Part shown: positions 23,490-35,491 of the stretch, one piece after another
How positions within the stretch are numbered: position 1 is the stretch's first letter
How the letters are laid out: each line of letters starts with the position of its first letter
NCBI GenBank assembly: GCA_903813345.2
Contig: CAIIXF020000012.1
Location: 10,706,932 to 10,770,931 of the forward strand
Direction of reading: 5' to 3'
DNA from: Owenia fusiformis
Taxonomy: Eukaryota; Annelida; Polychaeta; Sabellida; Oweniidae
DNA: 64,000 nucleotides
Made by a program: the position numbers and the translations under genes
Notes under the pieces: model-generated
What the model saw: the letters and a program-made list of their open reading frames with translations, nothing else
What the model was told of the DNA's origin: nothing
Database searches by the model: none

Positions 23490-24885
23490 TTACAAAATAA
23501 GTTTTAGAAATCCATGTTTTAGATGTCCATGGCGTCGGTAGGGAATTTAAATTAATGCTTTAATGCTTCATTCCTCCGAAAATACCGATATTTTACAATA
23601 TAAGATCGTGGCTTATTGCTGGAGATTTCAATTATATCTTTAAACGACAATTGCGTCCCAACTACGCGTTTAATTACAATGAAAACTAATACATGGCATG
23701 TATAATTAAATACCAGATAGACATGAGCATGCAATCTAATAATCATTAATAATAATGATCTAGTACAACAGAAATACGACTTACAAAATTGTAACTTGCT
23801 ATTCTTATTTTTACTATTCACATATTCTCGTCTTTTACCGTATCGATATGGTTACCCTCCGCCCACTTTTAAAGGCCTCATTATGATAATTTCGAGAAGA
23901 TTATCTAAAAATTCTGAATAAAGTTGCCGCATCATAGTTATACACCATTGGTCATAAATTGAAATCAGTGTTAAATGCTAAAAACGCAAAATACTCCAAA
24001 TATATGAGCAACAGTGTATAAAACACGCTTTAACAGCCTTGTAGTCTTTTTATAGATAGAATCGCCTACCTTGATGAGTATCCGTATTAAAACAGTAATT
24101 TGGCTAGACCTCTGCTACTAGGCCTAGGTGGTAATAGCCCTGACAAATGAGATTTTTGAGATGACAATGTTTCTACGTATACAGCATTTGAATATGAATA
24201 CATTTACAGAAGCACGGCGTCTTTGGAAGATGTTAAGGTTAGTATTGAGAAACACACAATTTGCAAGTGATTGGCTTACGGTAAAGTGTCCATCCATTTG
24301 AATGCAAGATCGATACGGCAGAACCCCAGGCGCATATTATTGCAGTTTCTGACGCATGTAAATCTTACTAAATATTTCATGCAACTTTACATTTCAGTTT
24401 AGAACGTGTATATATTCCAGGCTTTATTCACGCTAATTTGATCCGCCATGATTATTAATCGATGCTGCATTTATTATAACGTTCGTGCTTCGTGCATTTG
24501 AACCAATTGCGAATATACGTGCACATTATGTATTTTACTTGATATAATCGATGCAAGGCTTCGAATACCCCCTGGGCGATGTTGTCGACACAAATAGGTT
24601 GCGAGTATTAATTTTATCACGTTCTTTTTCATCTTATTCACGAGGATGTATTTTTAGCACTGAGAGGAATACGCTTAGAACTCAACTTCTTTTGTTACAC
24701 TGGATATGCTAATTTGGCTCTAGGAATACCCATGTCACCACAATGAAATACTCATTGCATATTTCATCGAATGTCTCAAATCAGTTTTTGGGCATTTTGT
24801 TTGAGATTGTAAGGAACACATTACCATGTTCATTTGAAATATTTCCTACAGTTTACAATCGCTATCATTTGCGTTCTACCTAATA
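23490..24885. other. Presumed 5' region of the desaturase gene; no other gene seen
   Basis: The desaturase 5'-UTR intron should begin somewhere in this stretch, but I cannot locate its donor or the transcription start. An 89-codon minus-strand frame at 23552-23821 has no recognisable motif. The rest is AT-rich and unremarkable. Confidence 0.5.
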
Positions 24886-25734
24886 CACCCTATGCAGACA
24901 GAGCCTGTGGGAAATATTGGGTGCGGCGCAAATGAGCGGAGGGTGCGGAGCTAACGGTCATTTTTGAATTTAAAATTGGGATATTTCTGAAACTAAGCCG
25001 TTTTGGGACTTCAAATATACCAAGATATGTGTATTTGACACCAAATATCATTAAAATTATGAAAATAGTAGTGCAATTCATTTTATAGCGACGCAGTATG
25101 CCTTAAACATATCCCAGACCTATTTATTTTGAGACTATCCTTTTAATACTGCGTCCCCAGCATTCATAAAAAATGGTGTTCAAGATACACTACCCATGCA
25201 AATTATTTTTGCATCTTGGAAGCCAGGCAGTATCTGTGTGATTTTATAAAAATTCGGAAATGTTCTTCAGATATGAGCCCCTCTAAATATTGGGTGCGGA
25301 GCTACGTTTATGGAGCTGCTCCGCACCCAATATTTAGAGGGGCTCATATCTGAAGAACATTTCCGAATTTTTATAAAATCACACAGATACTGCCTGGCTT
25401 CCAAGATGCAAAAATAGTTTGTATAGATAGTGCACCTTGAACACCATTTTTTATGAATGCTGGGGACTCAGTATTAAAAGGATAATTTCAAAATATATAG
25501 GTCTGGGAAAGGTTTAAGGCACACTGCGTCGCTATAGAATGAATTGCGCTACTATTTTCACAATTGTATTGATATTTGGTGTCAAATACACATATCTTGG
25601 TATATTTGAAGTCCCAAAACGGCTTAGTTTCAGAAATATCCCAAATTTAAATTCAAAAATAACCGTTAGCTCCGCACCCTCCGCTCATTTGCTCCGCACC
25701 CAATATTTCCCACAGGCTCTGTCTGCATAGGGTG
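24886..25734. mobile_element. 849-bp near-perfect palindromic foldback element
   Basis: The two ~410-bp arms are reverse complements with few differences, meeting near 25310 around GGAGCTACGTTTATGGAGCT. The ends are CACCCTATGCAGACAGAGCC and its complement. TAATA flanks both sides (24881-24885, 25735-25739), a 5-bp target duplication. The mirrored 63-codon frames at 24890-25081 (minus) and 25539-25730 (plus) are the same sequence seen from each arm and are probably not genes. Confidence 0.88.
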
Positions 25735-25936
25735 TAATATTACGTTCAGCATTTTATACTCTGTATCATTTCATCACTACTAACTGCAAGAAACACGGGC
25801 CTTGAATATCCAGCTAAGACGTTTAAGTTAGTAGCTACTAGCTATAGATAACGTATCCACGGATCGATATGAAAAAATCGATGCGGCTAAAGGATGATGA
25901 ACTCACAAGCGGGGAATAGATACAACGAGAAAAGAA

Positions 25937-26358
25937 CAGTGAAACCTTTATATTTGAACACTCTATTATATAAACTCTCAATCTGGACACTTTTCTCGGT
26001 ACCAAGGGTATCTCGAATTGACTTACATATTTAAAAACATTGAAATGTAAACACCTTGTAATTTTATATTTGAACACTCTGTAATATGAACACCTCTCAA
26101 TCTGGACACTTTTCTCGGTACCAAATTGGGTATCTCGAATTGACTCACATATAAAAGAAGCTTAAAATGTAAACACCATGTAATTTTATATTTGAACACT
26201 CTGCAATGTGAACACCTCTCAATCTGGACACTTTTTCTCGGTACCAAATTGGGTATCTCGAATTGACTTACATTTTTAAAAACCTTGAAATGTGAACACC
26301 TTGTAATTTGAACATTTTGGTTAGCCCCACTTGTGTTCAGATTAGATAAGTTTTACTG
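25937..26358. mobile_element. 422-bp MITE with three internal ~122-bp tandem units
   Basis: The left end CAGTGAAACCTTTATATTTG and right end ..AGATAAGTTTTACTG suggest the pogo-like MITE family seen at 16561. Internally, AATATGAACACCTCTCAATC, TTTTCTCGGTACCAA, GGTATCTCGAATTGACT and AAATGTAAACACC recur three times at ~122-bp spacing. Short open frames here are shadows. Confidence 0.7.
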
Positions 26359-26359
26359 T

Positions 26360-29300
26360 AGATCTATAAAATCTCAGATGTTCGAAATACGTCGAGCAAA
26401 CTTACTATTAATTAATCCAGCTTAAATAAAATTATTCTCAGCGTGTCTCGACGTGGGCTTAAATTTTTAGACTATGTATTAAAGCTTCATGTGTTATAGT
26501 ATAGATAGTGTAAAAATAACAATAAAAATAAACACCCCTGTTTGCTCCCCACATCACGATTTTATTATATTCTGATATCCGAGATATCTGATTGAAAATA
26601 CGAAAGGAATTTAAGATAAATATTGCAGAACTGTCCAAAAATTTTCGAGCGATCTTTAAAGTCTCGGTATTTTGTGAAATAAAACTAGAACACTGGAATT
26701 CTTAAATAAAAGGTATAACAAGAAACAATGGGTAGAGAGAATTTGACATTTCAAATTTATTGAATTAAGGCACTAGTGCCTTGCCTTCAGTAAAACCTAC
26801 ACCGGGTCGTTCAATAAATTCGCGAATAAATGCTCTCATTTCAAAGGTTTTAAATGTTTTCACACAACATTAAAAAATATCCACCTTTCAATGTGCACAT
26901 TTTCTATCAAATCTCTAATCTGGCTAAATAAACCATGTCAAAAAATCTCGAAATTTGGAAACGTTGCAACCCGAAAACCTTTAAGCCGGCCGGTCTTATT
27001 GGCTTTTGTATTACACCCCCCCCCCCAAGTTTGACAACAGTAAGTTTCATTGGATTGTAAAGTGAAAACCTGACGATGTTCCGATGTTTCGATCTTAATC
27101 GTGTCCCTTAACAATAGTTAAGAAGTTTATGACTTATGATTTTTTTTAAATCGCCAAACAGTATGTTCTTCCCCCTGCTACAACCAATTTGGAAGCCCCC
27201 GATTAAACTGAATCACGTGATCTAAGTATGCGCAATGACTTATACATGATTTCTGTCGCAGTGTTGCGACAGCCAATCAGATTGCGAGTTCTTGATCGGG
27301 TGAATGCTAACTGCTTATCGCAGGAGGTAAAAAGAACGAATATATTCTGGATTTTGAAGCTCTGTGATCGGAGGATGTGATACAAGTGAGTGATTCAAGA
27401 TCGTACTTCTGTTTGCACAACTTATGGAGGGGAGTGTAGATTCGTTTTACCGAATATTATATTTTTAATTAGATAGAAAGTGTAAACTACTAGTATGAGG
27501 TCGTAAAGAGTACGGAATAAACGACGTGATATGAATTAATTGGCCATGGATATCTTATTCACGCCTAACCATCGAAAACGTACAGTGACAAAATATACCG
27601 TCGTACACTTTAGATATACGGTGTCACTATTCTAACTGATATGAAGCAAAAACGATGATGTGGGTGTGGTGTAGGTTTTAAAAATTAATCTGAGGAATAC
27701 TTAAAGAGATTTTATGTTTAATTTCGTGTGTATTCGATTTGGAAGACATTTACCTTTCTAATTCCGTGAAAAGATTTTCGGGAAGTGCTCGAGTTTTTTC
27801 GTAGTAAATCTACCCACCAACAATGATCGGTTGGAAAATGTTAGTTTTTTCACATTTCCTTTGGTCATTTTTTCCCCTGTCGCCTATAGCTAAGAGTGTC
27901 GATTATTTTTATGAGAATATGTTTCCCAAAGTTACATAATTAAGGCCGTCGATTGAAGATTTAATAAATATTCACGTTTTTGCTAAAATAATAAAAATAT
28001 ATAAACCATAAGTGTACGTTGTCATCTCGATGTACGTTGTCCCATTGAACTTAAACTAAAAGTATTGGCTTACTTCTCATCTATTGAGATATCAAGTAAA
28101 CCCTCATTCCGCAATTTTGAAGAATTTTGCAAACCCTATACGGAAACCCATCAGCAAGTTTGTGTTTGCTTTTACTCAATTTCGTCGTCAGCGTGATAAT
28201 GAATCGTTATGAATATAGCCCAGAGTAAGGATACTACGGTTACCGCTGGTTATTTGGTTTACAGTAAAAAAAGCTTTTTTCTCCCTTTTCTGGCCCAGCA
28301 CAGCGCCATCTAGTGTTTGGTAAACGAAATGAAATTAATTCTTGATAGGGTAAGTACTAATCTATCAGAAAACATTTCAAAGTTTGGTAAGAAATATCAT
28401 ATCTAGAGATGGGCGGAGTAATTTGCGAGACTATATAAAGCAGTAAAATGTTCAAAAATCAGGGAGGTTATGGGGGGTAGGTCTCTTCAAGTTAATTTTT
28501 CTCAAAATCGGTGTGGTCATCGTATGTTTATCTTGTAATGGCAAGCTAAATGGGACTCTAATGAACACTGGAAACTGTTTCACTGAGCTAGATCTGTGCC
28601 CATGAATATTTTATGAGATGAAATGTTATAATGTTCCTCAATGAGATTTAGTACAGCAATCTTGACCCTATACGAATGGAAAACAATAAACAGGTTAATT
28701 TCGGACTACTATCGAATTAGATTAATTCGAGAAAAATGATAAAAGCAAATTGGATTAGATCCATCACATTGTAATGAACTGACAAGATTCATCTTTTATC
28801 TGGTTTACACCCTTTTATTAATTTTTTTTATCAAACACGAGTCGCATCACTATTGAAATAATATATGATGATATATGAGAGACATCACTCTAAGTACCAT
28901 GAAAACCAAACCACCAGTACTCATATTCATTATGTATATATTATCATATTCTTTCTCGCAAAACATTTCAAATAAAAACAAATGTAAGCCAAGGAGCCCA
29001 TCAGTGATCTAAAGACAAAAGAGATGAAAATGTTTCCCGCCCGTTTCCAGTCATTTCACACTGCTGAAATACGGCAATATAAACCTCACCTTATTTTCTG
29101 TGATTTTTGCGTTTCAGTAACAATATCCAGCTCTCTTCAAATTAGTCTCTTTAAATCCGTTATTGCTCGTTCTCTCGACGAAATCTCTTGAATCTGCGAG
29201 GCATATGTTACCCAGCGTTTCTTTCTCTTACCAATGTAATATATTATTTATGTAACATATGTAAAAATATTCATTTACAATTCGATTGTTCAATCACAAA

Positions 29301-30550
29301 TCAATTCTCGAGCCGAATGTAGAATCTTACACCACAGCTTCTCGCTTGTACGACAATAGCGAATTCGAAATGAGTTTTTTCATGAACCGCAGGGTTCCCG
29401 ATATTGCTGTCTGCTATTACCGCTTACCATATAGAAGGCTAAATTGAGACCACCAAACCAATACTTGACACATTGTGTTAACTGCTATTCTCGGTTCTCA
29501 CCTTATGTTTTACTCTCTTTGAGAAAATTACTATGTCTGACCTTTATTGATATTGCAATTTACCTTTCTTTCATACAAGGCTCATGTAAAGATAGCAATC
29601 AATTCGCCTTATTGTATTCGTAGGAATCACAATTTGCGAGGGAGAGATAATGAACGAGATCCTAGAAGTCTTCGCTCTCAAATCTTGTCAGTACACCAAC
29701 GGTGAATTTCTCATTATAATTCACGCAATCCAGTCGATCACTCAGACTTATGGAACAGCAAGCTCTCAAAGGCAAGCATGATGTATTTGAAAGTATTTCA
29801 TTAATACGAATATCATGTATAGGTACTATTCCCCGAGTGCCGACAATTACTGCACAGGGGAATGGATCTGTAATATTGCGAAAGACGATATTGAAGCCGA
29901 TCAATCCTAATAGTAGATCACCTCGATGAAAGGGCACGTTGCTTCTATTGATCCCCAGATTGAAATATGAACGTCTTCATTACAGATCCATAAAAAGTGT
30001 GTTATCATTACATGGAAAACCCGAACAGCGAAATGCAGAGGTGCAAGTATCTAGTGAGTAAGTAATAGGCCTATATTTATAGAAAGCGGCCTCGAGATTT
30101 TTATTGTTAATGTAAATGTAGTATCACCCTTTCCAGCAGTTTTTGTCACATTGGCAATATCCATGAAGATCGTCAACGTAACAAAAGCGAGGGACTAAAT
30201 ATGTGAATTGCGTCTTCGTCAATATTCCAAACATAGAACCGCCTGCATATTCTTAAACTAGACTATCTTCCTTAACTTTGAGCCAACAAATTATTGTCCA
30301 CAACTTGACTTATAAGTGGTGTAGAATCGAGAAATAAAAATATCTTATCGAAAACGAAGCCTTCTTCCAGTTCTTCCATCTTGTTACTGACGCTGACGTA
30401 TCGTCAGAGTAACTAGGTGAGTACCAGTGGTGTTCAACATTTACGTTCCCTAGAACGCGTTTTACCCGGGACTAATTACATAACCACTTGCCCCAACCTG
30501 GTTATAAAGACGTTACGTAAAAAGCTAGTCAGTCACGAGCAAATATATCC
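26360..30550. other. Intergenic DNA, no supported gene
   Basis: AT-rich with no recognisable coding exon. It contains a C-run at about 27018-27028, the second copy of a dispersed repeat (27166-27374) and a lone GGAGGGGAGTGTA end near 27426-27439. The minus-strand frame at 29662-29937 (91 codons) is unrecognised and has no supporting motif. Confidence 0.5.
27166..27374. repeat. Dispersed ~210-bp repeat, copy 2
   Basis: It is colinear with 17246-17459, including CCAATTTGGAAGC, ACATGATTTCTGTCGCAGTG, TGCGACAGCCAATCAGATTG and ATGCTAACTGCTTATCGCAG. Same orientation as copy 1. Confidence 0.75.
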
Positions 30551-30554
30551 AGCA

Positions 30555-31025
30555 GCTCCAATCACTGGTGATCCACTCGATTACGCTGGTACCGTTTCGG
30601 TAACAAAATGTCGGAACATCGAAGGTACGATTTTTCTTTTTCACACGTTGTAGGCAGAATTCCCACGACATTTTTAACACAAACGTGTATCAGTATCATA
30701 TGTTTAAGGAAATGTTTGCGAACAAATAGTTCAGAAGACAACAGAATCGTCGATTTAATTCCTCACTTAAGTTACAGAAACGGTACTTCGAAAAACGGTT
30801 AAGATCTGCACTTTTAACCCAAACCGTTTCTGTAACTTAAATGAGGAATTAAATCAACGATTCTATTGTCTTCAGAGCTGATTTTTCGCAAACATGTACA
30901 TTTTCTAAAACATATGATACTGATACACGTTTGTGAGAAAAACGTCGTGGGGATTGAGTCTACAACGCGTGAAATAAGAACCGTTTCGGTAACCAGCATA
31001 ATCGAGCGGATCACCAGTGCAATAA
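30555..31025. mobile_element. ~470-bp imperfect palindrome (foldback element)
   Basis: The left arm (TCACTGGTGATCC, GGTACCGTTTCGGTAAC, CACGACATTTTTAACACAAA, AACGTGTATCAGTATCATAT, TTCCTCACTTAAGTTACAGA) recurs reverse-complemented, in order, up to 31025, with the centre near 30805. Open frames 30608-30802 (plus) and 30814-31044 (minus) encode the same text from the two arms and are not taken as genes. Confidence 0.8.
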
Positions 31026-31048
31026 TCGAGTGAAAACTCCTCATTTCA

Positions 31049-31123
31049 TCAACCAGGACGTTATCTGGTGAATTTCATAGCGTCTTTGTTGCTCTTTGTT
31101 ATGGCCTGTTGACGTCCTGGTTG
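31049..31123. repeat. Short inverted repeat beside the palindrome
   Basis: CAACCAGGACGT at about 31049 is matched by ACGTCCTGGTTG ending at 31123, 50 bp apart. It is probably part of the same rearranged element. Confidence 0.6.
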
Positions 31124-32171
31124 CTGAAGTGAGGCACTCTCACTCGATTATTGGAGCCCTTGTATGGACGTATATAGTCGTTTACTGATTCGCATTTCAG
31201 TAACCTGGTGCTACTATTAACACAAGGGTAAAATATTTGGATACAGATCGACCCCCTTCTTGGTGAAAATGATGAAAATAAATATTGATCCATTTTGTTA
31301 TAAAGACGTTATCAGGTGGGGACAAGTGATGACGTATGCTTTCGAGCCTTTCGTAGTGTATTATTCCAGATATTACGCCTATTTACTGAATTTCCATTTT
31401 TCGGACTTAGGAGAGATAGATCGATATGGATTTGTGTGGGAGACATCTCGGATCGATACTTTAAATCAAGAGTCGCGTAGTGAGCTTATATTGTTTTTTC
31501 GATGCGAGGATTTACATTGAAATTGGTTGAGTTAATATTGATGGATCTGTCTGGGAGACATTTGAGATCGATAATGATTATCAAACATCATATAAAATGT
31601 AAACATGTCCTATTGAAAATCCCCCTCTAGTGAACACCTGTCTCTAGTGGAAATCCTCCTCCGACTATACTGATTTCTGTAAAATCAAAATCGAAGATGT
31701 ACAGATATCGTACACATTTTGTCACCTCTTACTAACCGGATACTTTAATTTCTATACAAACTCATGTGTTGATGTTTTTTGCTTCATCACATTTAAGACC
31801 GATGTAAAGATGGCAGAATAGGTCAATTGAATACACTGCCATCTTTTTTAATACAATTTATATCACTCGTTTAGTCTGTTGTTTTACAGCAAGAATGAGA
31901 ATCCGAAGATTCTGAAACATCATAACTTACCGTCTTCTCTCCCACGAGCGCACAATGCGCTCCCCGAATTGAAATTTAAAAGGGTAAGATATTGCGATCA
32001 GATGTTGCTATGGAAATTGAATAGAGAACAGGGGAAAAGTCAGGCTGCCAATAAATGAAGCGTTTTACAAAAAAAGAAGACCAGCAGACAGGAAAAAAAT
32101 AGTGAAACAAGCAGGCAAGAAGGTGCTTTAACGAGACTGTTGGCTGCGAAAATAAATTCCAAAAGGACGAT

Positions 32172-32560
32172 TCTCGGTTTGGAGAACGAAGTTCATCAAT
32201 CTAAATGAGCATTATCCCTGCTTCGGACAAATTTGATTTTTTTACATAATATAGATTTGAATGTCTTCTTTTGAATAGTCATAATTTAATTTGGGTAATA
32301 TTTCTAGATTTTTCGCAAAAAAATATTAGCGCAGTACACTGATGAACTTCTTTCCCCAAATCGAGACTTGTATTTTATTGAATCGGTCTATTTGAGCATT
32401 ATCCCTGCTTCAGACCAATTTGTTATTTTTACATCTTGTAGATTTAATTGTCCTCTTTTGAATATTCATAGTTTAATTTGGGTAATATTTCTATATTTTT
32501 CATGAAAAAATTTTTAGCCCAGGAGGCTGTTCTCCAAACCGAGAATCGTCCTTTAAAATC
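32172..32560. repeat. Rearranged LINE end: ~190-bp duplication with inverted pieces
   Basis: TGAGCATTATCCCTGCTTC through TTAATTTGGGTAATATTTCT occurs at about 32205-32310 and again at 32394-32490. GATTCTCGGTTTGGAGAAC (32171-32189) is the reverse complement of GTTCTCCAAACCGAGAATC at about 32529-32547. The block is a locally shuffled piece of retroelement. Confidence 0.7.
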
Positions 32561-32834
32561 ACAGCTATATGCTCATAATTTCACCAGTGTTAGTGATCCC
32601 TTTTGTAAATGTGGATTACCACAAACACCTTCTCATTTTATCTTAAAATGTCCTCTGCTTGTAAACGAGCGTGAAACTTTATTTGCAGGACTGCGAACTT
32701 CAGATCTTCATCTTTTGGTTCAGAATTTGAACACAGTTGACAAAATTCAGTTTCTTTTGTATGGTGATGAAGATTTAGATAATTCATTAAATGAAAAATT
32801 AATAGAACTTATGAGTCATTTTGTTAAAGTCTGA
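32478..32834 (+). pseudogene. C-terminal fragment of a non-LTR retrotransposon ORF2
   Basis: About 110 residues containing FCKCGLPQTPSHFILKCPLL, i.e. the C-x-C...H...C motif that ends the ORF2 of many LINEs (after reverse transcriptase/RNase H), followed by an acidic tail and a stop. No reverse transcriptase is present upstream, so this is a 5'-truncated, rearranged fragment. A downstream A-rich run near 33049-33069 may be the 3' tail. Absent from copy B of the duplication. Confidence 0.75.
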
Positions 32835-33021
32835 GCCAAATTGATCGGTTTGGCTAATTTTTGCATGCATGTGTTAACACATCCCTGGCCCATGGGATTA
32901 TAGTTTCTTATATGAGTGAAAACATTACTTTGATAAATTTTAACGTATTCCTATTCATATTGTCTAAAATTGCCGCTAATGTTTTTTTATAAAACTTTGG
33001 CAATCAATTGCATGTCTTCTA

Positions 33022-33837
33022 TTGTTTACTAAAGGAATAAATTTATGTATAAAAAAAATAAAAATAAATTCAAAAGATAAAACGGAGAAAACAGAAGAAA
33101 ACTTTTTGGATGAAAATCATTACGTAGACAATCAAAATTTCAAGATGGCGACAAACACAAACAAATTCAGCAAAGAAAACGAAAATGCACTTTCGGAAAG
33201 TATTCAGAAATCGCTAAAACTAGAATTTTCTGCCCTGAGAAGCTCAAATGAGGAGATAACTAAAAAACTCGAAGCTATGTGCGAATCTTTCGGGAAAAGA
33301 ATGGAACAGGTCGAAAAGAAAATAGAAAACTCCGAACAAAAACAGAACGACTTCCATTCCAGATGAAGGTTGAAAAGGAACCGCAAAACTTGAACTTTGT
33401 GTTAAATCTCACAATAAGAAACATAGAATTGGATATTTTTCAACGAAAGAACAATACTATGATTTATAATATACCTGAGGTGACGAGAGAAGATGTCCTA
33501 AGCGTCAATCAAAACGAAACTAAAGAGCCAGCTCGACGTAAACGAGGAATCTATAATGGCGGCTTATCGCATTGGAAAACCGAACGTACATGACGTAACA
33601 CAGAACCGAACGAAAGTCAGACCGATTCTGGTGCAATTGAACTCAACGATAATGGGAGACAAGATCAAGCGGAAAGCGTGGTCGACAAGGGGGCCAGCGG
33701 AAACGAAAGTAATAATAGGAGAGGATCTACCAGAAGAAGCCAGAAGGATAAAGAAAAGGGCGTATACAGAGGTTATAAAGCCAGCAAAGGAGTCAGGCAA
33801 GACCCAAATTCGATGGAATGGTCTAAAATACACATAG
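33022..33837 (+). pseudogene. Frameshifted LINE ORF1-like remnant
   Basis: The reading passes from one frame (33022-33366) to another (~33279-33593) and back (33556-33837), so at least two frameshifts break it. The first part is Lys/Glu-rich and coiled-coil-like (SNEEITKKLEAMCESF, MEQVEKKIENSEQK). The later parts have NNTMIYNIPE, AYRIGKPN, RPILVQLNST and IIGEDLPEEARRIKKRA, the pattern of the RNA-binding and C-terminal domains of L1/CR1-type ORF1 proteins. Probably not expressed as a protein. Confidence 0.6.
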
Positions 33838-33839
33838 AC

Positions 33840-34785
33840 AATATCAAGGGGAATATATAGGGAGGAACTAAAGTCTCTCTCGGTACAAAGAAATTAAAGG
33901 ATGTGTATTGAATGTCACATAGCATTGACTATAGAATGAGGTAAACCTATAATTATATTGCAGCATTTGCATAATAGAACCAATTTTAAAATGTACAGGA
34001 AACAAAAAGTCCCTAATTAGAAAAAACGAAACAATGATATATTATAAGTAACACATCGAAAATAGATTAATAAACAAAATATGTCCAATGCTATGGTGGA
34101 CATTTAAGAACACACTTCGCTTATTCAGCATAGCTAGGCTAGGCAAATGGAAGTTTAACATCCCAAAAATTGCAACAGTTTTTAAATTAGGCTTATATTG
34201 TATATTGATACCAGTTGAAAAACATATCAAAAATATAGAAAAATATATGCAGTGGACAAATATGAAATGTCACATTCTAGGTACCCCCCTCCAAATTTGA
34301 GTATGGGATTGTAAATATTTTTTAATTTCAAATTGAAATGCTCTTGTCAACTAAATGAGTAATATTATGATAGTTTACTGACATAAGCGCAACTAAAAAT
34401 TGTTAACCAACTATTTGAGTGCAATAATTGGCATTTCTAGCCCCAAATATCTGAAAATAGGCCATCAAATAGCCCGAATTTGATATAACAATATATTTAT
34501 TTCTGTATCAATTCATCAGAATTGCATGAAAAAAATCAAGGAGGTTAATGTATACCTGAAAATTGTATTTAATCAGTATCAGGGTCATTAGTTGAATATT
34601 GAGGGTGATAATAATATTTGAAATTTCAATATTTTACCACACCAACTTTTGGGGTGACCTTACTTTTGTTTAATTACTTCCAAGATATGTCATATTTGAA
34701 CTCAAAAGCACAACTAAATTATTTGTAAAGGCTTATTTTTTCCTGAAAACAGTTATTTGATGTTTCCAGGGAAGGATTATTATTA
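33840..34785. other. AT-rich remainder of the copy A insertion
   Basis: No motif-bearing frame was found. The stretch has no counterpart in duplication copy B and is probably retroelement 3' sequence or unrelated inserted DNA. Confidence 0.5.
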
Positions 34786-34985
34786 TTACTTATTACAATT
34801 CACACGATGACACTGACATTGACATGTGTCTGTTTTTAGAATCCAGATAAATGGTGCAAAAAACATTGAGGTTAGACCACAAAAAAAACAAATGTCTTAC
34901 ATGTATTTTATATGTCAAGGTTCTACTTCTCAACTCAGTTTTTGATATAATTCTAGTGACAGTTCCTAAGACCATATGATCGTTC

Positions 34986-35491
34986 TCAGTGTAGGAGCAT
35001 ATAAATTGAGAAACACACATGTATGAATCCATAAAAATTGACTTTAGTGACATGTCCATTAGATTGGACATTCTCATGGCATTGTTTGAAACGGTTTTCC
35101 CAGATATGCTCGATTCCGCATAGAATGCCCTTTTTACACTCATAATCACATGACTGTTCATTATACTTAGAGGTTGACATGCCTCGTCGGTAACGTATAA
35201 ACTTTGCAAAGTAAGGACTGTTCGTCTCTTTGAAGCTGTCTACAACCTTTGTAAGCGATGCCGTACTTATGTCATTGACCCCATACGCTTCTGTGAATTT
35301 ATACTCGAGTTCCCATTCTGCGTTTTCTGGATCAGCGTTTGCCTTTGTAAGGTTCATATAGTATTGCCATATATCTGTAAGTTTGACATCCGTAGTTTCG
35401 TATCTGACCATGCGCAGTGTAGGGTTTCCGCCATACCACGAGGTACCACATGTTGCAGGTGATATAAACGCAGATCCTACTATTTTATCTC
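34986..35491 (-). CDS. SMPDL3: SMPDL3 copy A exon 6: C-terminal domain and tail
   Basis: The acceptor is TTTCTTTGTAG. It encodes IVGSAFISPATCGTSWYGG, QYYMNLTKAN, LEYKFTEAYGV and the Cys-rich end, then a stop after a hydrophobic tail. The length of 506 nt equals copy B exon 6. Confidence 0.9.

Noticed and set aside
24890-25730. Two near-identical 63-codon frames on opposite strands, suggesting a duplicated small gene
   Set aside because: They are mirror images in the arms of one palindrome; symmetry explains the similarity, and there is no motif or start context.
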